Shown: piece by piece, positions 15,643-23,852 of the stretch
Layout of the letters: each line of letters begins with the position of its first letter
Numbering within the stretch: position 1 is the first letter of the stretch
Origin: Haloferax marinum
GTDB lineage: Archaea; Halobacteriota; Halobacteria; Halobacteriales; Haloferacaceae
Length of the DNA stretch: 64,000 bases
Reading direction: 5' to 3'
Assembly (NCBI RefSeq): GCF_009674625.1
Contig: NZ_WKJQ01000001.1
Coordinates: forward strand, 2,542,001 to 2,606,000
Translations under genes and position numbers: made by a program
The notes under the pieces: model-generated
The model's database searches: none
Seen by the model: only the letters and a program-made list of their open reading frames with translations
What the model was told of the DNA's origin: nothing

Positions 15643-17283
15643 CTATGTGACTGAGGACACCGCGTCCATCAACTCGTCGGGAGTGGTTGCTTCGTGTGTA
15701 TCGGACCCGACGCTGACACGTGCGGTCCCAGCGTCGATATCGGCCGCTGGCACGACGAGTGCTTCGTGGTCCGCGACACGGAGTGCTGCGCGGTGGAGGT
15801 CTGACCCTGCTTCGTCACCGATTTCGACGACGAGTGGGTCGCGTAGTAATCGTGCGGCGACGGCACCGTATTCGGCAACTTGGACTCCGATACGGTCCCA
15901 TGCACCTGCGAAGGCACAGATGGTCTGTTCTGCAACGTCGCGGTAGTCGTCGGTCCCCGTGAGCAGTGCGAGGTCGATGAGTGCGTTCGCCATCTCGACG
16001 TTGCCGTCGAGCGGACGGAGTGGTAACGACAAGAGCCCTTCGCCGGTCGCCGGTCCGTCGAGGAACGACCCGTCTTCGAAGAGTTCCTCGATGGCGGCGT
16101 CGGCGACGGCGGTCGCGAACTCGAGGTAGGTCTCGCCCGCGACGGTGTCGTCTCCGAGGACTTGTCGGGCGCGACAGGCGGCGGCGACGACGCGCGCGTG
16201 GTCTTCGAGGAGAAGAGACTCGCCGACTGCGCCGCCCGAGTGGAAGTGGGTCACGACGCCGTCGTCGACGAGGTCTTCGGCGATTCGGTCGAGTGCTCGA
16301 GTGGCGAACTCGCGGGCCTGTTCGTCGTCGGTGAGTCCTGCGAGGACCAACAGTGCGTCAACTGCGAGTGCGTTTCCACCGGCGTAGACTGTGAGGTCGG
16401 TCCGTGGACCAGGGGCGCTCGCTCGTCCTTCTTCGCCGAGTAGGTAGTAGTCTGTCCCGGCCGCTGGGCCCATGCTCCCACCGAATCCTGTGCCGGTCCA
16501 CAGCGAGTCGACGAGGAATCTCGCGGTCCCGGCCGCCGGGTCGAGGTAGGCGTCTTCCCCGGTGTACCGATACCCGTTGGCGAACGCGCGGAGGAGGGCA
16601 GCGTTCGATTCGAGCGTCTTCTCGCGGTTCGGTTTCGACCACCTCGGGTCGTCGGCGTAGCGGAAGAACCCGCCCTCGACGGGGTCGAACAGTCCGTCTC
16701 GAATCGCGTCGAGCGAGCGGAGCGCCCGCGATTGGTCGCGCTTGAGTGCGAACTCGACGGTGCGCGGGAGCGGGAACTTTGCGGCGTCGCCCCACCCGCC
16801 GTTAGCCTCGTCGTAGGTGACTTCTACCTGCCCGGCGAGGTGTGCCTCGATTTGACTGGAGAGTTCGCCGGCGGGCGGGAGGTCGCCCGCGAGTGCGCGC
16901 GGAAGTCGCCCTGCGTCTGCACCCTTCTTCTCCCACACCTCGCGGACGCGGTCGATGACCTGTCGCATCCCATCGGGGCCGATGAACGTCGCGCCCGTGA
17001 TTGGCTTGCCGTCCGGTGCGAGGAACACCGTCGAGGGAAACCCACCCATGTTGTATCGCTCGCGGATGCGTGGGTGGCGGTCCACGTTCACCCGAATGGG
17101 GACGAATCCGTCGTTGAGGTTCGCTGCGATACGCGGTTCTGCGTACGTCTCGGCGTCCATCTCGTGGCAGTCTTCACACCACGTCGCGGTGAGCGACAGG
17201 AGAATCGGCTTGTCCATCGCCGTTGCCTCGGCAAACGCGTCGGCACCCCACTGCCGCCATTCGACGCGCGTCTCGTCAGTCAT
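15643..17283 (-). CDS. DUF255 thioredoxin-like protein (YyaL/SPATA20 type)
   Basis: The 546-residue protein has an N-terminal thioredoxin fold (residues 5-150) with TATWCEDCHEMDAETYAEPRI, where WCEDC is the CxxC active site, and GGFPSTVFLAPDGKPI, with the cis-proline loop. The remaining 400 residues look like an (alpha/alpha)6-barrel of the AGE/glycoside-hydrolase type, with RYADDPRWSKPNREKTLESNA. Family members are widespread from archaea to humans (SPATA20), with roles still unclear; thiol redox and N-glycan or sugar processing have been suggested. The start at 17283 is the ATG just before the conserved MTDETRVEWRQWG. An upstream ATG adds a poor leader. Confidence 0.88.
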   Translation of the reverse strand: MTDETRVEWRQWGADAFAEATAMDKPILLSLTATWCEDCHEMDAETYAEPRIAANLNDGFVPIRVNVDRHPRIRERYNMGGFPSTVFLAPDGKPITGATFIGPDGMRQVIDRVREVWEKKGADAGRLPRALAGDLPPAGELSSQIEAHLAGQVEVTYDEANGGWGDAAKFPLPRTVEFALKRDQSRALRSLDAIRDGLFDPVEGGFFRYADDPRWSKPNREKTLESNAALLRAFANGYRYTGEDAYLDPAAGTARFLVDSLWTGTGFGGSMGPAAGTDYYLLGEEGRASAPGPRTDLTVYAGGNALAVDALLVLAGLTDDEQAREFATRALDRIAEDLVDDGVVTHFHSGGAVGESLLLEDHARVVAAACRARQVLGDDTVAGETYLEFATAVADAAIEELFEDGSFLDGPATGEGLLSLPLRPLDGNVEMANALIDLALLTGTDDYRDVAEQTICAFAGAWDRIGVQVAEYGAVAARLLRDPLVVEIGDEAGSDLHRAALRVADHEALVVPAADIDAGTARVSVGSDTHEATTPDELMDAVSSVT

Positions 17284-17417
17284 GTTCCACCATCCGCGGT
17301 GGATGCGGGTAAGCGCTTCGAGGCCACGTCGCACGGTGATTACTGGCGGGTGACGACGGGTGGCGGATTCTGTGTCGGGACAAAAGGGCTATGGGCCGGG
17401 ACCGGGTAGGGACGACC

Positions 17418-17939
17418 ATGCGAACGCGCACGTTGCTCGCGCTCTTGCTCCTCATCCCCCTCTCTGACGCGTTGTTGCTCGTGGTCGTCGCGCAGTACAT
17501 CGACCTCGTGCCAACCGTCGCGTTAGTGGTACTGACGGGTCTCGTCGGCATGCTACTCGTCCGTGCAGAGGGGCGACACACACTCCGAAATCTCCAGACG
17601 AAGTTCGCTCGAGGCGACCTGCCGACGAACGAACTGATGGACGGTGGACTCCTCATCGCGGCCGGCGCGTTTCTCCTCACGCCGGGCCTCGTCACCGACA
17701 CCATCGGCTTCCTCATCGCCATCCCGGTGACGCGGTATCCCATCCGCGAGGTTCTCAAACGGGTCGTCGTCAAACCCTACCTCGACAAGCAGACCGATGG
17801 CTTCGTCACGGGCAACGTCTGGACGGCTGGGTTCCCGCAAGAAGAGTTCGGTGACGACCGGGCTTACGACACCGGCGGTGACGGCGTCTACGACGCCGAC
17901 CCCGATTCGTACCGGTTCGGCGGCCAGGACTCCGAATAA
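17418..17939 (+). CDS. fxsA: FxsA-family membrane protein
   Basis: A 173-residue protein with four hydrophobic segments in the first 115 residues: LLALLLLIPLSDALLLVVVAQYI, PTVALVVLTGLVGMLLVRAEG, then LMDGGLLIAAGAFLLTPGLVTDTIGFLIAIP. The motif GxLLLxPGxxTDxxG in the last is diagnostic of FxsA, the protein whose overproduction relieves phage T7 exclusion by the F plasmid. The C-terminal 55 residues are a soluble acidic tail. The gene is divergent from the DUF255 gene, with 134 bp between starts. Cellular role in archaea is unknown. Confidence 0.88.
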   Translation: MRTRTLLALLLLIPLSDALLLVVVAQYIDLVPTVALVVLTGLVGMLLVRAEGRHTLRNLQTKFARGDLPTNELMDGGLLIAAGAFLLTPGLVTDTIGFLIAIPVTRYPIREVLKRVVVKPYLDKQTDGFVTGNVWTAGFPQEEFGDDRAYDTGGDGVYDADPDSYRFGGQDSE

Positions 17940-18166
17940 CGCGTCTTCTCTCGTTTCGTTCGGTCCGTCCGAGCGGCAGCGCCCGCACCCAGTCGTCCGT
18001 CTATCCTCGACTTCTGCCAGTTCGCGCTGCGAACGCCCTCGTTTGGTTCCCCTCGTGACCGGAGGGGAATCGACGGACGACGGCGACATTCACTAACACG
18101 CACCAACGCCGGTCCGAAAAGAAAGTCTTAAAATCAACAGCGCACAACGAGTGAATGCGCTTACCT

Positions 18167-18240
18167 GGGCCAATAGCTCAGTCAGGTTGAGCGCTCGGCT
18201 GATAACCGGGAGGCCCGCGGTTCAAATCCGCGTTGGCCCA
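18167..18240 (+). tRNA. tRNA-Ile, anticodon GAU
   Basis: A complete 74-nt cloverleaf without intron. The acceptor stem GGGCCAA pairs with TTGGCCC, followed by discriminator A. The anticodon arm is CUCGG-CUGAUAA-CCGGG with anticodon GAU. The T arm is CGCGG-UUCAAAU-CCGCG. CCA is not encoded. An AT-rich CTTAAAA about 35-40 nt upstream could be its TATA box. An AT-rich islet starts shortly downstream, consistent with tRNA genes being common integration targets. Confidence 0.97.
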
Positions 18241-18271
18241 CTCCCATTGGCAACGATTCGTCGCCGATGCG

Positions 18272-18303
18272 AGTTGGGGCTTGAACTCCCCGGCCACCCA
18301 ACT
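18272..18303. other. Hairpin just downstream of tRNA-Ile
   Basis: AGTTGGG (18272-18278) pairs with CCCAACT (18297-18303), and inside it GGGG can pair with CCCC. On the reverse strand the inner part reads GGGGAGTTCAAGCCCC, resembling a tRNA T arm. It may be a terminator or a decayed tRNA fragment left by an integration event. Confidence 0.45.
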
Positions 18304-18379
18304 TCTGACGAAACTACACCTGAAGAGAAGTATCTTTTTCCGATGAGCTCGACCGTAACACTCCGCCTGTGGTCATGGG

Positions 18380-19320
18380 AGTGACAGAGTTGACAATTTA
18401 TTAACATGTGAAAAATTATAACTATGTTTACTCAGATTGTCGTTTAATGACAGATAGACTCCTTGTTCTTCTCCAAGTAAGTTCATCACCGGTATTAACC
18501 GTGATCCAGGTTGTTGCTTCAATTCTCACTATTCCCCTCGCCGGCATCCAGTTGTACGATTACGTATCGGAGAACGACATATACAATCAGGAATCGGGTC
18601 GAAGTTCAGCAAGTAGAATGAATCAACAATCAGAAATATTTTCTACCAATGAGAATCTCTGGGAGAGGATTCAACGCCAAGAAGACATACGGTATCTGAC
18701 CTTGTCTCTTTTCTCATTTGTCTCTATATCGGTTTCAGCGGTGGTTGACTCGGGGATTTTGACATATCTCTCGGTAGTTCTCGTAGGAACGTTGTTGATA
18801 AATGAATATTCGAACAATATTGCTCGCCCTCTTGGATGGTGGTCGAACCGGAGATTTGTAACGAAATTAATTTTCGGGAATATCTTCTTTGTTTTTGTCC
18901 TCCTTATCGCCAGTCACCTCTCTGAATCTATGGAAATCGGGATTTCAGATTCTCTATTGGCTATCTCTTTTGTCTTCTTACCTGCGGCAATTTGGTTTGG
19001 ATTCACGTCTATTGTCAAAATAATATCCACTGAGGGAAGGCACTCCACAGGCAGATACTGAACGAGCGTCGGCGGCGATACTCGAATAATCGACGTGCAG
19101 AGAGTTTGTTCCTAAATGGCACGAACAGACAAACTCAGTAGAATGAAGAGTAGCCACTTTTGAATACCCGTTTAGCGGGCCGAAATTGTGATTATGGTCT
19201 CTTGTCTCGCCTAACATGGAGTACAATCCGGAATTCAAACTCTTGACCCACCAGCGACCAGCAGGACTTCGATATCGTGTATCACAAAATACATAAGTAA
19301 CTTGGTGACGAATTAGGATT
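18380..19320. other. AT-rich islet next to tRNA-Ile, probable foreign DNA
   Basis: Base use changes abruptly from GC-rich (tRNA and hairpin) to clearly AT-rich from about 18380, and returns to GC-rich near 19320. Runs such as TTTATTAACATGTG and codons such as ATA, TTA and AGA are common here and rare elsewhere in the window. No integrase, transposase or clear copy of the tRNA 3' end was found at the right edge, so the boundaries are approximate. Confidence 0.7.
18447..19061 (+). CDS. Unrecognised multi-pass membrane protein in the AT-rich islet
   Basis: A 204-residue protein starting MTDRLLVLLQVSSSPVLT. I see about five hydrophobic segments: residues 8-32, a pair at about 80-120, one at 137-158 and one at 166-190. 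A polar, Gln/Asn/Ser-rich loop with MNQQSEIFSTNENLWERIQRQED lies between the first and second. The protein is not acidic like its neighbours and uses AT-rich codons. TTTATTA at 18395-18402 may be the TATA box. The frame also opens at an ATG at 18408. No domain is recognised; membrane proteins of similar layout occur as accessory parts of defence islands, but nothing here proves that. Confidence 0.6.
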   Translation: MTDRLLVLLQVSSSPVLTVIQVVASILTIPLAGIQLYDYVSENDIYNQESGRSSASRMNQQSEIFSTNENLWERIQRQEDIRYLTLSLFSFVSISVSAVVDSGILTYLSVVLVGTLLINEYSNNIARPLGWWSNRRFVTKLIFGNIFFVFVLLIASHLSESMEIGISDSLLAISFVFLPAAIWFGFTSIVKIISTEGRHSTGRY

Positions 19321-19641
19321 TGCCGTTGTCAGGGCGCACCCACCTGGCGGATATCACTGTCCACTGATGTCTGCCAAAATCCTCATCCCCGACTGAACGC
19401 CACCCTCCGACGAACCTGCCCACCCATGCGACCGGGTGTGCCCATCAATCGGTAGGGACTGTTCAGAGACACACTCCGCGAACGCGGTCATCCACTGTCC
19501 AAAAATCAGGTGAGGTTGTGTACAAATACGTCATCCCATCTCGAACTCGGTGAAAATCTGTATCTAATCTCTGCGTATATAGTATATCCGAGTGAATATT
19601 GAGCAACGTATAAGACAGACCAGCATCTGTTACCATTTGTC
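19062..19641. other. 580-bp region without a recognised gene
   Basis: The first 260 bp continue the AT-rich islet; the rest returns to genomic composition. I find no frame with a recognisable domain. Small features are ACTGTCCACTG near 19351 and TCCACTGTCC near 19491, and AT-rich promoter-like strings near 19575 and 19605 that belong to the next gene. It is probably decayed DNA at the right edge of an insertion. Confidence 0.5.
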
Positions 19642-19827
19642 ATGCCTTTCACGTTAACTTGTCTCTCAGGTTGTGGATTTAGTACGACTGCCGACTCCCG
19701 AGAAGACGTCGGCGTACTCGTGATGGAACACATGGACGACGAACACGACACGCCAGTCGACCCGTTCGAAGCGGGCGAACTGGCGCTGAAGCGCGACAAC
19801 GGACCTCCAGATATCCGGTCGAACTAA
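19642..19827 (+). CDS. Small Cys/His protein, zinc-finger-like
   Basis: A 61-residue protein, MPFTLTCLSGCGFSTTADS, with Cys7 and Cys11 followed by HMDDEH at residues 30-35. The C-x3-C and H-x4-H spacing and the helix REDVGVLVMEHMDDEH resemble a DUF1059 or C2H2-like zinc finger, a common design among haloarchaeal small proteins. GTATAAG at about 19605-19611 would place the transcript start close to the ATG. The C-terminus is acidic. The zinc claim is an inference from spacing. Partners are unknown. Confidence 0.65.
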   Translation: MPFTLTCLSGCGFSTTADSREDVGVLVMEHMDDEHDTPVDPFEAGELALKRDNGPPDIRSN

Positions 19828-20000
19828 AACGAATCTATCAGGTCACGAGCTGTGTGTGTCTCGAACGACACGAGGTCAGTTCGGTTGGATTGGGCGCTTC
19901 GTCACCCGATTATCCGACTCGTGTCAGCGCAAATTCGGATAAATTTACTCAGTTCTGTATTCCAGTAGTATTAAAGTCGTACACGACATATGAACTGGTG

Positions 20001-20129
20001 ATGCCAACCATCGACGTCTCCGAACACCTGTACCGCCAGCTTCAGTCTGCAGCCGAGGGCGACGACCTCGACGCAACGATGTGGAAGATGGTCGGTCGCT
20101 ACCAGCGCGGTAACACGCCCGGCGACTGA
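20001..20129 (+). CDS. 42-residue protein, ribbon-helix-helix/antitoxin-like N-terminus
   Basis: MPTIDVSEHLYRQLQSAAEGDDLDATMWKMVGRYQ has the pattern of one strand (TIDVS) followed by two helices, as in short CopG/VapB-type antitoxins and related haloarchaeal proteins. AGTATTAAAG is centred about 29 nt before the ATG, so a leaderless transcript is likely, which is the main argument that such a short frame is a gene. No toxin gene lies beside it. An in-frame longer reading from 19854 is not supported. Confidence 0.55.
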   Translation: MPTIDVSEHLYRQLQSAAEGDDLDATMWKMVGRYQRGNTPGD

Positions 20130-20257
20130 GCAGGTTCGAGACACCCCCTCGACCCCCGGCCGCCCTCGCGGTCAACATCAACCCCGCTCGTCGCGACACG
20201 CCCTTTTCGCGACGAGTACATCTACGATTCTATAGCGGCGGCACTGCGCGACCACCG

Positions 20258-20623
20258 ATGTCCTCAGTGTTTCATCTCGCAGATAACCACTTATCCACAG
20301 AGCGCGTCCGAGAGCGTGTGGAAAAAGAGAAGAAAGACCTCTCGTCCATCAGCGGCCTCCCCGACGAACTCGGCATCGACGCCGACCTCTCGAAGGTCGG
20401 ACAGACGCTGTCGATTCGCAAAGACACCCGACGGTACGGCAAACCGATGACCATCGTCTCCGGGTTCACGATGGACCGTGCCGACATCAAGCAACTCGCG
20501 TCGGAACTCAAGCGACGACTGGCCTGTGGTGGAACCGTCGAAGGCAACGAGATAGAACTCCAAGGAAACCACGTCGAACGCGCCCGCGACATCCTCCTCG
20601 AGTTCGGGTACCAGGTCGCCTGA
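20258..20623 (+). CDS. aIF1/SUI1-family protein lacking the zinc cysteines
   Basis: aIF1 guards start-codon choice on the small ribosomal subunit. This 121-residue protein has the SUI1 core: LSIRKDTRRYGKPMTIVSGF, SELKRRLACGGTVEGNEIELQGNH and a final GYQVA. In canonical archaeal aIF1 the N-terminal knuckle reads roughly CPTCGLPxELCVC; here the matching stretch is SISGLPDELGID, so GLPDEL remains but the zinc cysteines are gone. A 30-residue charged helix, VRERVEKEKKD, is added in front. TCTATAG lies 27 nt before the ATG. It is probably a diverged paralogue, with the canonical aIF1 elsewhere. Confidence 0.88.
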   Translation: MSSVFHLADNHLSTERVRERVEKEKKDLSSISGLPDELGIDADLSKVGQTLSIRKDTRRYGKPMTIVSGFTMDRADIKQLASELKRRLACGGTVEGNEIELQGNHVERARDILLEFGYQVA

Positions 20624-20654
20624 GCGTCCTCGAGTACCAGATCGCCTGAGCGTC
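20608..20654. repeat. 26-bp period duplication of the aIF1-like gene's last codons
   Basis: GTACCAGGTCGCCTGAGCGTC (20608-20628), which encodes the end YQVA and the stop, is repeated with one mismatch at 20634-20654 after a 5-bp gap. It is a second small case of 3'-end duplication in this window. Confidence 0.8.
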
Positions 20655-20696
20655 GTAGTTTTCTCGTCGTCCCCCGGCCAGAGAGTTCTCTCTTTC

Positions 20697-21719
20697 TCAC
20701 CCGACGAAGGACGTGACACCGAGGCTCTCGGCGATTAGCCACAGGATGAACAGACCGTACGTTCCGAGGAGGACGAACGACTCGCCGCGGGTCAGCGCCA
20801 TCTCGGTTCGGAGGACGGCGAAGAAGACGATGGACGCACCGGTCAGAAAGCTCATCATCGGCACGACTTCCTGGAAGGCGACGATGGTTCCGCCGGCCAC
20901 GAGGATACCCACCGGGAGGGCGACGAGCAAGGCGAAGACGTTGCTTCCGAAGACGTTTGCCAGACTCATCGGTGCGTTCCCCTGTCGGGCGGCCGTGACG
21001 CTGACGAACGTATCGGGGAGGCTCGTTCCTGCAGCCACGACGGTCAGCCCCCAGAGGAACGGGGAGGTTCCAAACACGTCTCCGAATCCCACTGCCGCCC
21101 GGACGAGCAGTTCTGCCCCGGCGAGGATGATTCCGAGCGACACGACGAGTGTAACCCACTGGCGCCGTGGGTCGATGTCGGAGGCGACCACCGGAACCGT
21201 CGCACGGTGGTCCAGCGTGTCGTGATACTGCATGAAGAGATACAGTCCGTAGAGTGAAAGCGGGATGAGCGCGAGAGAGCGCGTGACGAACCCTTCGAGG
21301 TCGGCCGGACTTCCACTCGGCTGATAGATGACGGCGAGTGAGAACGTGAGGACGAGGACGGCCAGTGCGAGTAGATAGAACTGCGCTTCTTTGTACACTA
21401 AGTCGCGACTCGACGCGAGTCGTTGCCCCTCGCCAGCGAGCGCGGACACCGCTGGAATCACGAGGATGTTGTAGACTGCCGACCCGACGACCGCACCGAC
21501 ACCGATATCGAATGCGCCGTACCGTACCGTGGCGATGATGATACTCGACAACTCCGGAAAACTCGACCCGACGGCGGCGATGACGGCTCCCTGCACGATA
21601 GCCGGGAGGCCGTAGTACGCCCCGAGTCGGTCAGACGCTTGCACGAGGTAGTCACCACCTTTCCACGCGAGGACCGCGCCGACGATGGTGAACACCACGA
21701 GAACTGGAACCGATGCCAC
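20697..21719 (-). CDS. Calcium/sodium antiporter, CaCA superfamily
   Basis: A 340-residue membrane protein with ten or so helices in two inverted halves. The alpha-repeat motifs are GAVIAAVGSSFPELSSIIIA and GLTVVAAGTSLPDTFVSVTAA, each with the GxxxxxxGxSxPE/D signature that coordinates Ca2+/Na+. It fits the YrbG/MaX type. I start at a GTG at 21719 (reading M-ASVPVLVVFTIV), since the in-frame region upstream is not protein-like and a T-rich element, CTTTTTTGTC, lies about 28 nt before this GTG. It is convergent with the aIF1-like gene at 73 bp. Confidence 0.9.
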   Translation of the reverse strand: MASVPVLVVFTIVGAVLAWKGGDYLVQASDRLGAYYGLPAIVQGAVIAAVGSSFPELSSIIIATVRYGAFDIGVGAVVGSAVYNILVIPAVSALAGEGQRLASSRDLVYKEAQFYLLALAVLVLTFSLAVIYQPSGSPADLEGFVTRSLALIPLSLYGLYLFMQYHDTLDHRATVPVVASDIDPRRQWVTLVVSLGIILAGAELLVRAAVGFGDVFGTSPFLWGLTVVAAGTSLPDTFVSVTAARQGNAPMSLANVFGSNVFALLVALPVGILVAGGTIVAFQEVVPMMSFLTGASIVFFAVLRTEMALTRGESFVLLGTYGLFILWLIAESLGVTSFVG

Positions 21720-21752
21720 AGCGGACGTTCGTGTGGTGTGACAAAAAAGCGA

Positions 21753-21788
21753 GTGGTGAAAAGTGCGTGGTGAAAAGTGCGTGGTGGA
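21753..21788. repeat. 14-bp tandem repeat, about 2.5 copies
   Basis: GTGGTGAAAAGTGC is present exactly at 21753-21766 and 21767-21780, with a partial third copy after it. It lies between the antiporter start and the acetyltransferase stop. Confidence 0.75.
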
Positions 21789-21837
21789 GCACGTGTGAGT
21801 CGACGAGGCGGACGCGAGACGAGACGCCGCGGTGCCG

Positions 21838-23055
21838 TCAGAACCGTTCTCTGAGGAAGGTGTCTCGCTCGGTGAACACCTCTGCCAAGCCGTCGAGCGC
21901 GGCGGGTTCGTGGATGGTGAGGGACTCAGTCCGCGCCAGTTCGTCTGCCGACCGTGCACCGACGAGTAGTTGCGAGAGTCCCCCGATTTCGACTGTCGCG
22001 TCCGGGTCGTCAGTCGCCGGTTCGACGGACGCCTCGCCGCCGGTGACGACGACGCGGAACGTGTCGTCGTTCCACGCACAGCGGTCGTCGGAAACGCCGA
22101 GGACGACGTCTGTGTCGGCGTCGGCAGAGAACGTCACTGCTTCGAGCGCCGCTGAAACGTCGACGATTCGAACCATCGGCCCCGGTTTGATCTCGACCGT
22201 CGCCGCCAGTGGGTCGGTCAGGTCGTCGATGAGACGGGTTCGCTCGTGCTCGCGTTGGATGACGACTTCTTCGACCTGTGAGTCGTGGTCGCGGAGGAAC
22301 CGAAGGAGGTGGCCTCGCGCCTCGGCGTCGACGCTGGCCAGTTCGGAGACGTGCATCGTCCGCTCGTTCCAGTCACCGTCCATGCGGTAGACGACGTAGC
22401 CCCGCAAGTCGCCGTCGCGTTCCCACCCGTATACGTACGGGTTAGAGCCCCACCACCGGAAGGTACGGTTTCGCCACCAGCCTTCCGTTCGGTCCAGTCC
22501 GAGGTCTTCGGTGGCCCACTCGGTGTAGACGGCGTCCAGACGCTCCCAATCGTCTGGGCCGAGGCGGACGAACTCACCACTCACGTCCGGACTGACTGCG
22601 GTGAGTGCTTCGGGTGGAACCGTCGTCTTCGCGTAGTCGTTGGTTTTCGCCCATCCGAAGCGACGGTAGAACTCGTATTTGAACGGCCAGAGTGCCGAGA
22701 GATACCGACCGGAGTCGCGGAACTCGACGAGGAGTTCGTCGAGCATGGTCGCGATGTGTCCCTGTCGGCGCGCCTCCGGTGGTGAAGCCACGACGGAGAT
22801 ACCAGGGAGTGGATGCCACGTCCCGCGGGCGCGTGCCGTGAAGTCGTAGAACGCACAGACCGCCACGAGGTCCGACGAATCGAGCGCGTCGGCCGAGACG
22901 TCGGCCGAGGTGTCGTAGAGGCCGCGGGGATAGTAGATATCTGCGTCTGGTGGGCTCGTATCGTCCCAGTCGGGACCGTCTTCGGGACTGAAGGCGTAGC
23001 TGATGAACTCGCGATACGTGTCGCGGTGCTCTTCGGGGAGCGGGTGGAGGTACAT
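21838..23055 (-). CDS. Eis-like GNAT N-acetyltransferase with SCP2-like C-terminal domain
   Basis: The 405-residue protein has the layout of the Eis family: an N-terminal GNAT domain with the acetyl-CoA loop VVASPPEARRQGHIATMLDELL (about residues 88-109), a second GNAT-like domain starting near WERLDAVYTEW, and a C-terminal SCP2 sterol-carrier-like domain ending DATVEIGGLSQLLVGARSADEL. Eis enzymes acetylate amines of small molecules such as aminoglycosides, or proteins. The natural substrate here is unknown. The start at 23055 is the ATG before LHPLPEEHRDTYREF; the upstream frame runs through another promoter. Confidence 0.88.
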   Translation of the reverse strand: MYLHPLPEEHRDTYREFISYAFSPEDGPDWDDTSPPDADIYYPRGLYDTSADVSADALDSSDLVAVCAFYDFTARARGTWHPLPGISVVASPPEARRQGHIATMLDELLVEFRDSGRYLSALWPFKYEFYRRFGWAKTNDYAKTTVPPEALTAVSPDVSGEFVRLGPDDWERLDAVYTEWATEDLGLDRTEGWWRNRTFRWWGSNPYVYGWERDGDLRGYVVYRMDGDWNERTMHVSELASVDAEARGHLLRFLRDHDSQVEEVVIQREHERTRLIDDLTDPLAATVEIKPGPMVRIVDVSAALEAVTFSADADTDVVLGVSDDRCAWNDDTFRVVVTGGEASVEPATDDPDATVEIGGLSQLLVGARSADELARTESLTIHEPAALDGLAEVFTERDTFLRERF

Positions 23056-23178
23056 GTTATCGGTCCGTCGTCTGCCGATATATGTTTTCGGAGACTGTCG
23101 AGACGAGTCGACCAAACGGCCTCTCACGTCGGTTCGAGAACCGTGCGATTCACGTCGTCGCGTCCCTGAGCGGTCACC

Positions 23179-23400
23179 ATGAGCGAGACGCAGAGTTCGT
23201 TTCTGAAGCGCAGGAATCTGCTCCTCATCGCCGTCGTGGCGCTCGGAATCGTCATTCCGGGCATCGCGCGCCGACTCCTCGGCGAGGCAGGATACAACAC
23301 TCTCGGGATGGTCGTGTTCGTCCTCGGGTACGCCGGGATGATACTCCTCGTCTGGTACGGGTGGATTCGCCCACTCGACATCTCTGGACCGTCGCACTAG
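23179..23400 (+). CDS. Small two-helix membrane protein
   Basis: A 73-residue protein, MSETQSSFLKRRNLLLIAVVALGIVI, with two hydrophobic helices (14-31 and 42-61) separated by ARRLLGEAGYN. The short basic segment KRR before helix 1 suggests a cytoplasmic N-terminus. No family is recognised. It is divergent from the Eis-like gene, 123 bp apart. Confidence 0.6.
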   Translation: MSETQSSFLKRRNLLLIAVVALGIVIPGIARRLLGEAGYNTLGMVVFVLGYAGMILLVWYGWIRPLDISGPSH

Positions 23401-23516
23401 CCCCGTCTACTCAGCTGTTCGACACATCACCCAAATATCGCGGGCACCAGGGGGAAATAGCCGAGCGGGAATAACGGAACTTTGATAGTCGATTCGAACC
23501 GACCGAGAAAACAAGA

Positions 23517-23768
23517 ATGCTTCCCCTTCAACTCATAGACAGCTTTCTGCTCAATTACAACATTGGGCAGGCGCTGTTGCTCGTGTTCATCCTGACGACG
23601 GTCGGGGCACTGCCGCTGAAATCCCGGCGCGTCATCGGAGCCAACTCGGTCGTGTTCGGACTCATCTTCCTGCTGACGCCGCAGGCACTGGCGAAGCCGC
23701 ACTACATGTTCCTCGGCATCGCGCTGCTCGTCGTCGGGCCCATCCTCTACGTGACGGGCAACCGCTGA
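23517..23768 (+). CDS. Small three-helix membrane protein
   Basis: An 83-residue protein with three hydrophobic segments: NIGQALLLVFILTTVGALPL, NSVVFGLIFLLTPQALA and MFLGIALLVVGPILYVT. It resembles small conserved haloarchaeal membrane proteins of unknown function. It follows the previous small membrane gene by 116 bp on the same strand, perhaps as a separate transcript. Confidence 0.65.
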   Translation: MLPLQLIDSFLLNYNIGQALLLVFILTTVGALPLKSRRVIGANSVVFGLIFLLTPQALAKPHYMFLGIALLVVGPILYVTGNR

Positions 23769-23852
23769 CCGGCGCTTCGACCACCACCACCGATTCTTTC
23801 ACAGACTCCGAAGAACGCGACGTTTAAACAGTGAGACCCGTAACCCACGGGT

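Noticed and set aside
18978-19238. Minus-strand 86-codon frame overlapping the end of the AT-rich membrane protein gene
   Set aside because: It overlaps the better-supported gene, contains many Ser/Cys/His without a pattern and has no promoter.
19220-19330. Right-hand copy of the tRNA-Ile 3' end (attachment site)
   Set aside because: The string ATTCAAACTCTTGACCCACC resembles the tRNA end only loosely; no direct repeat of more than a few bases was found, so an attachment site is not supported.
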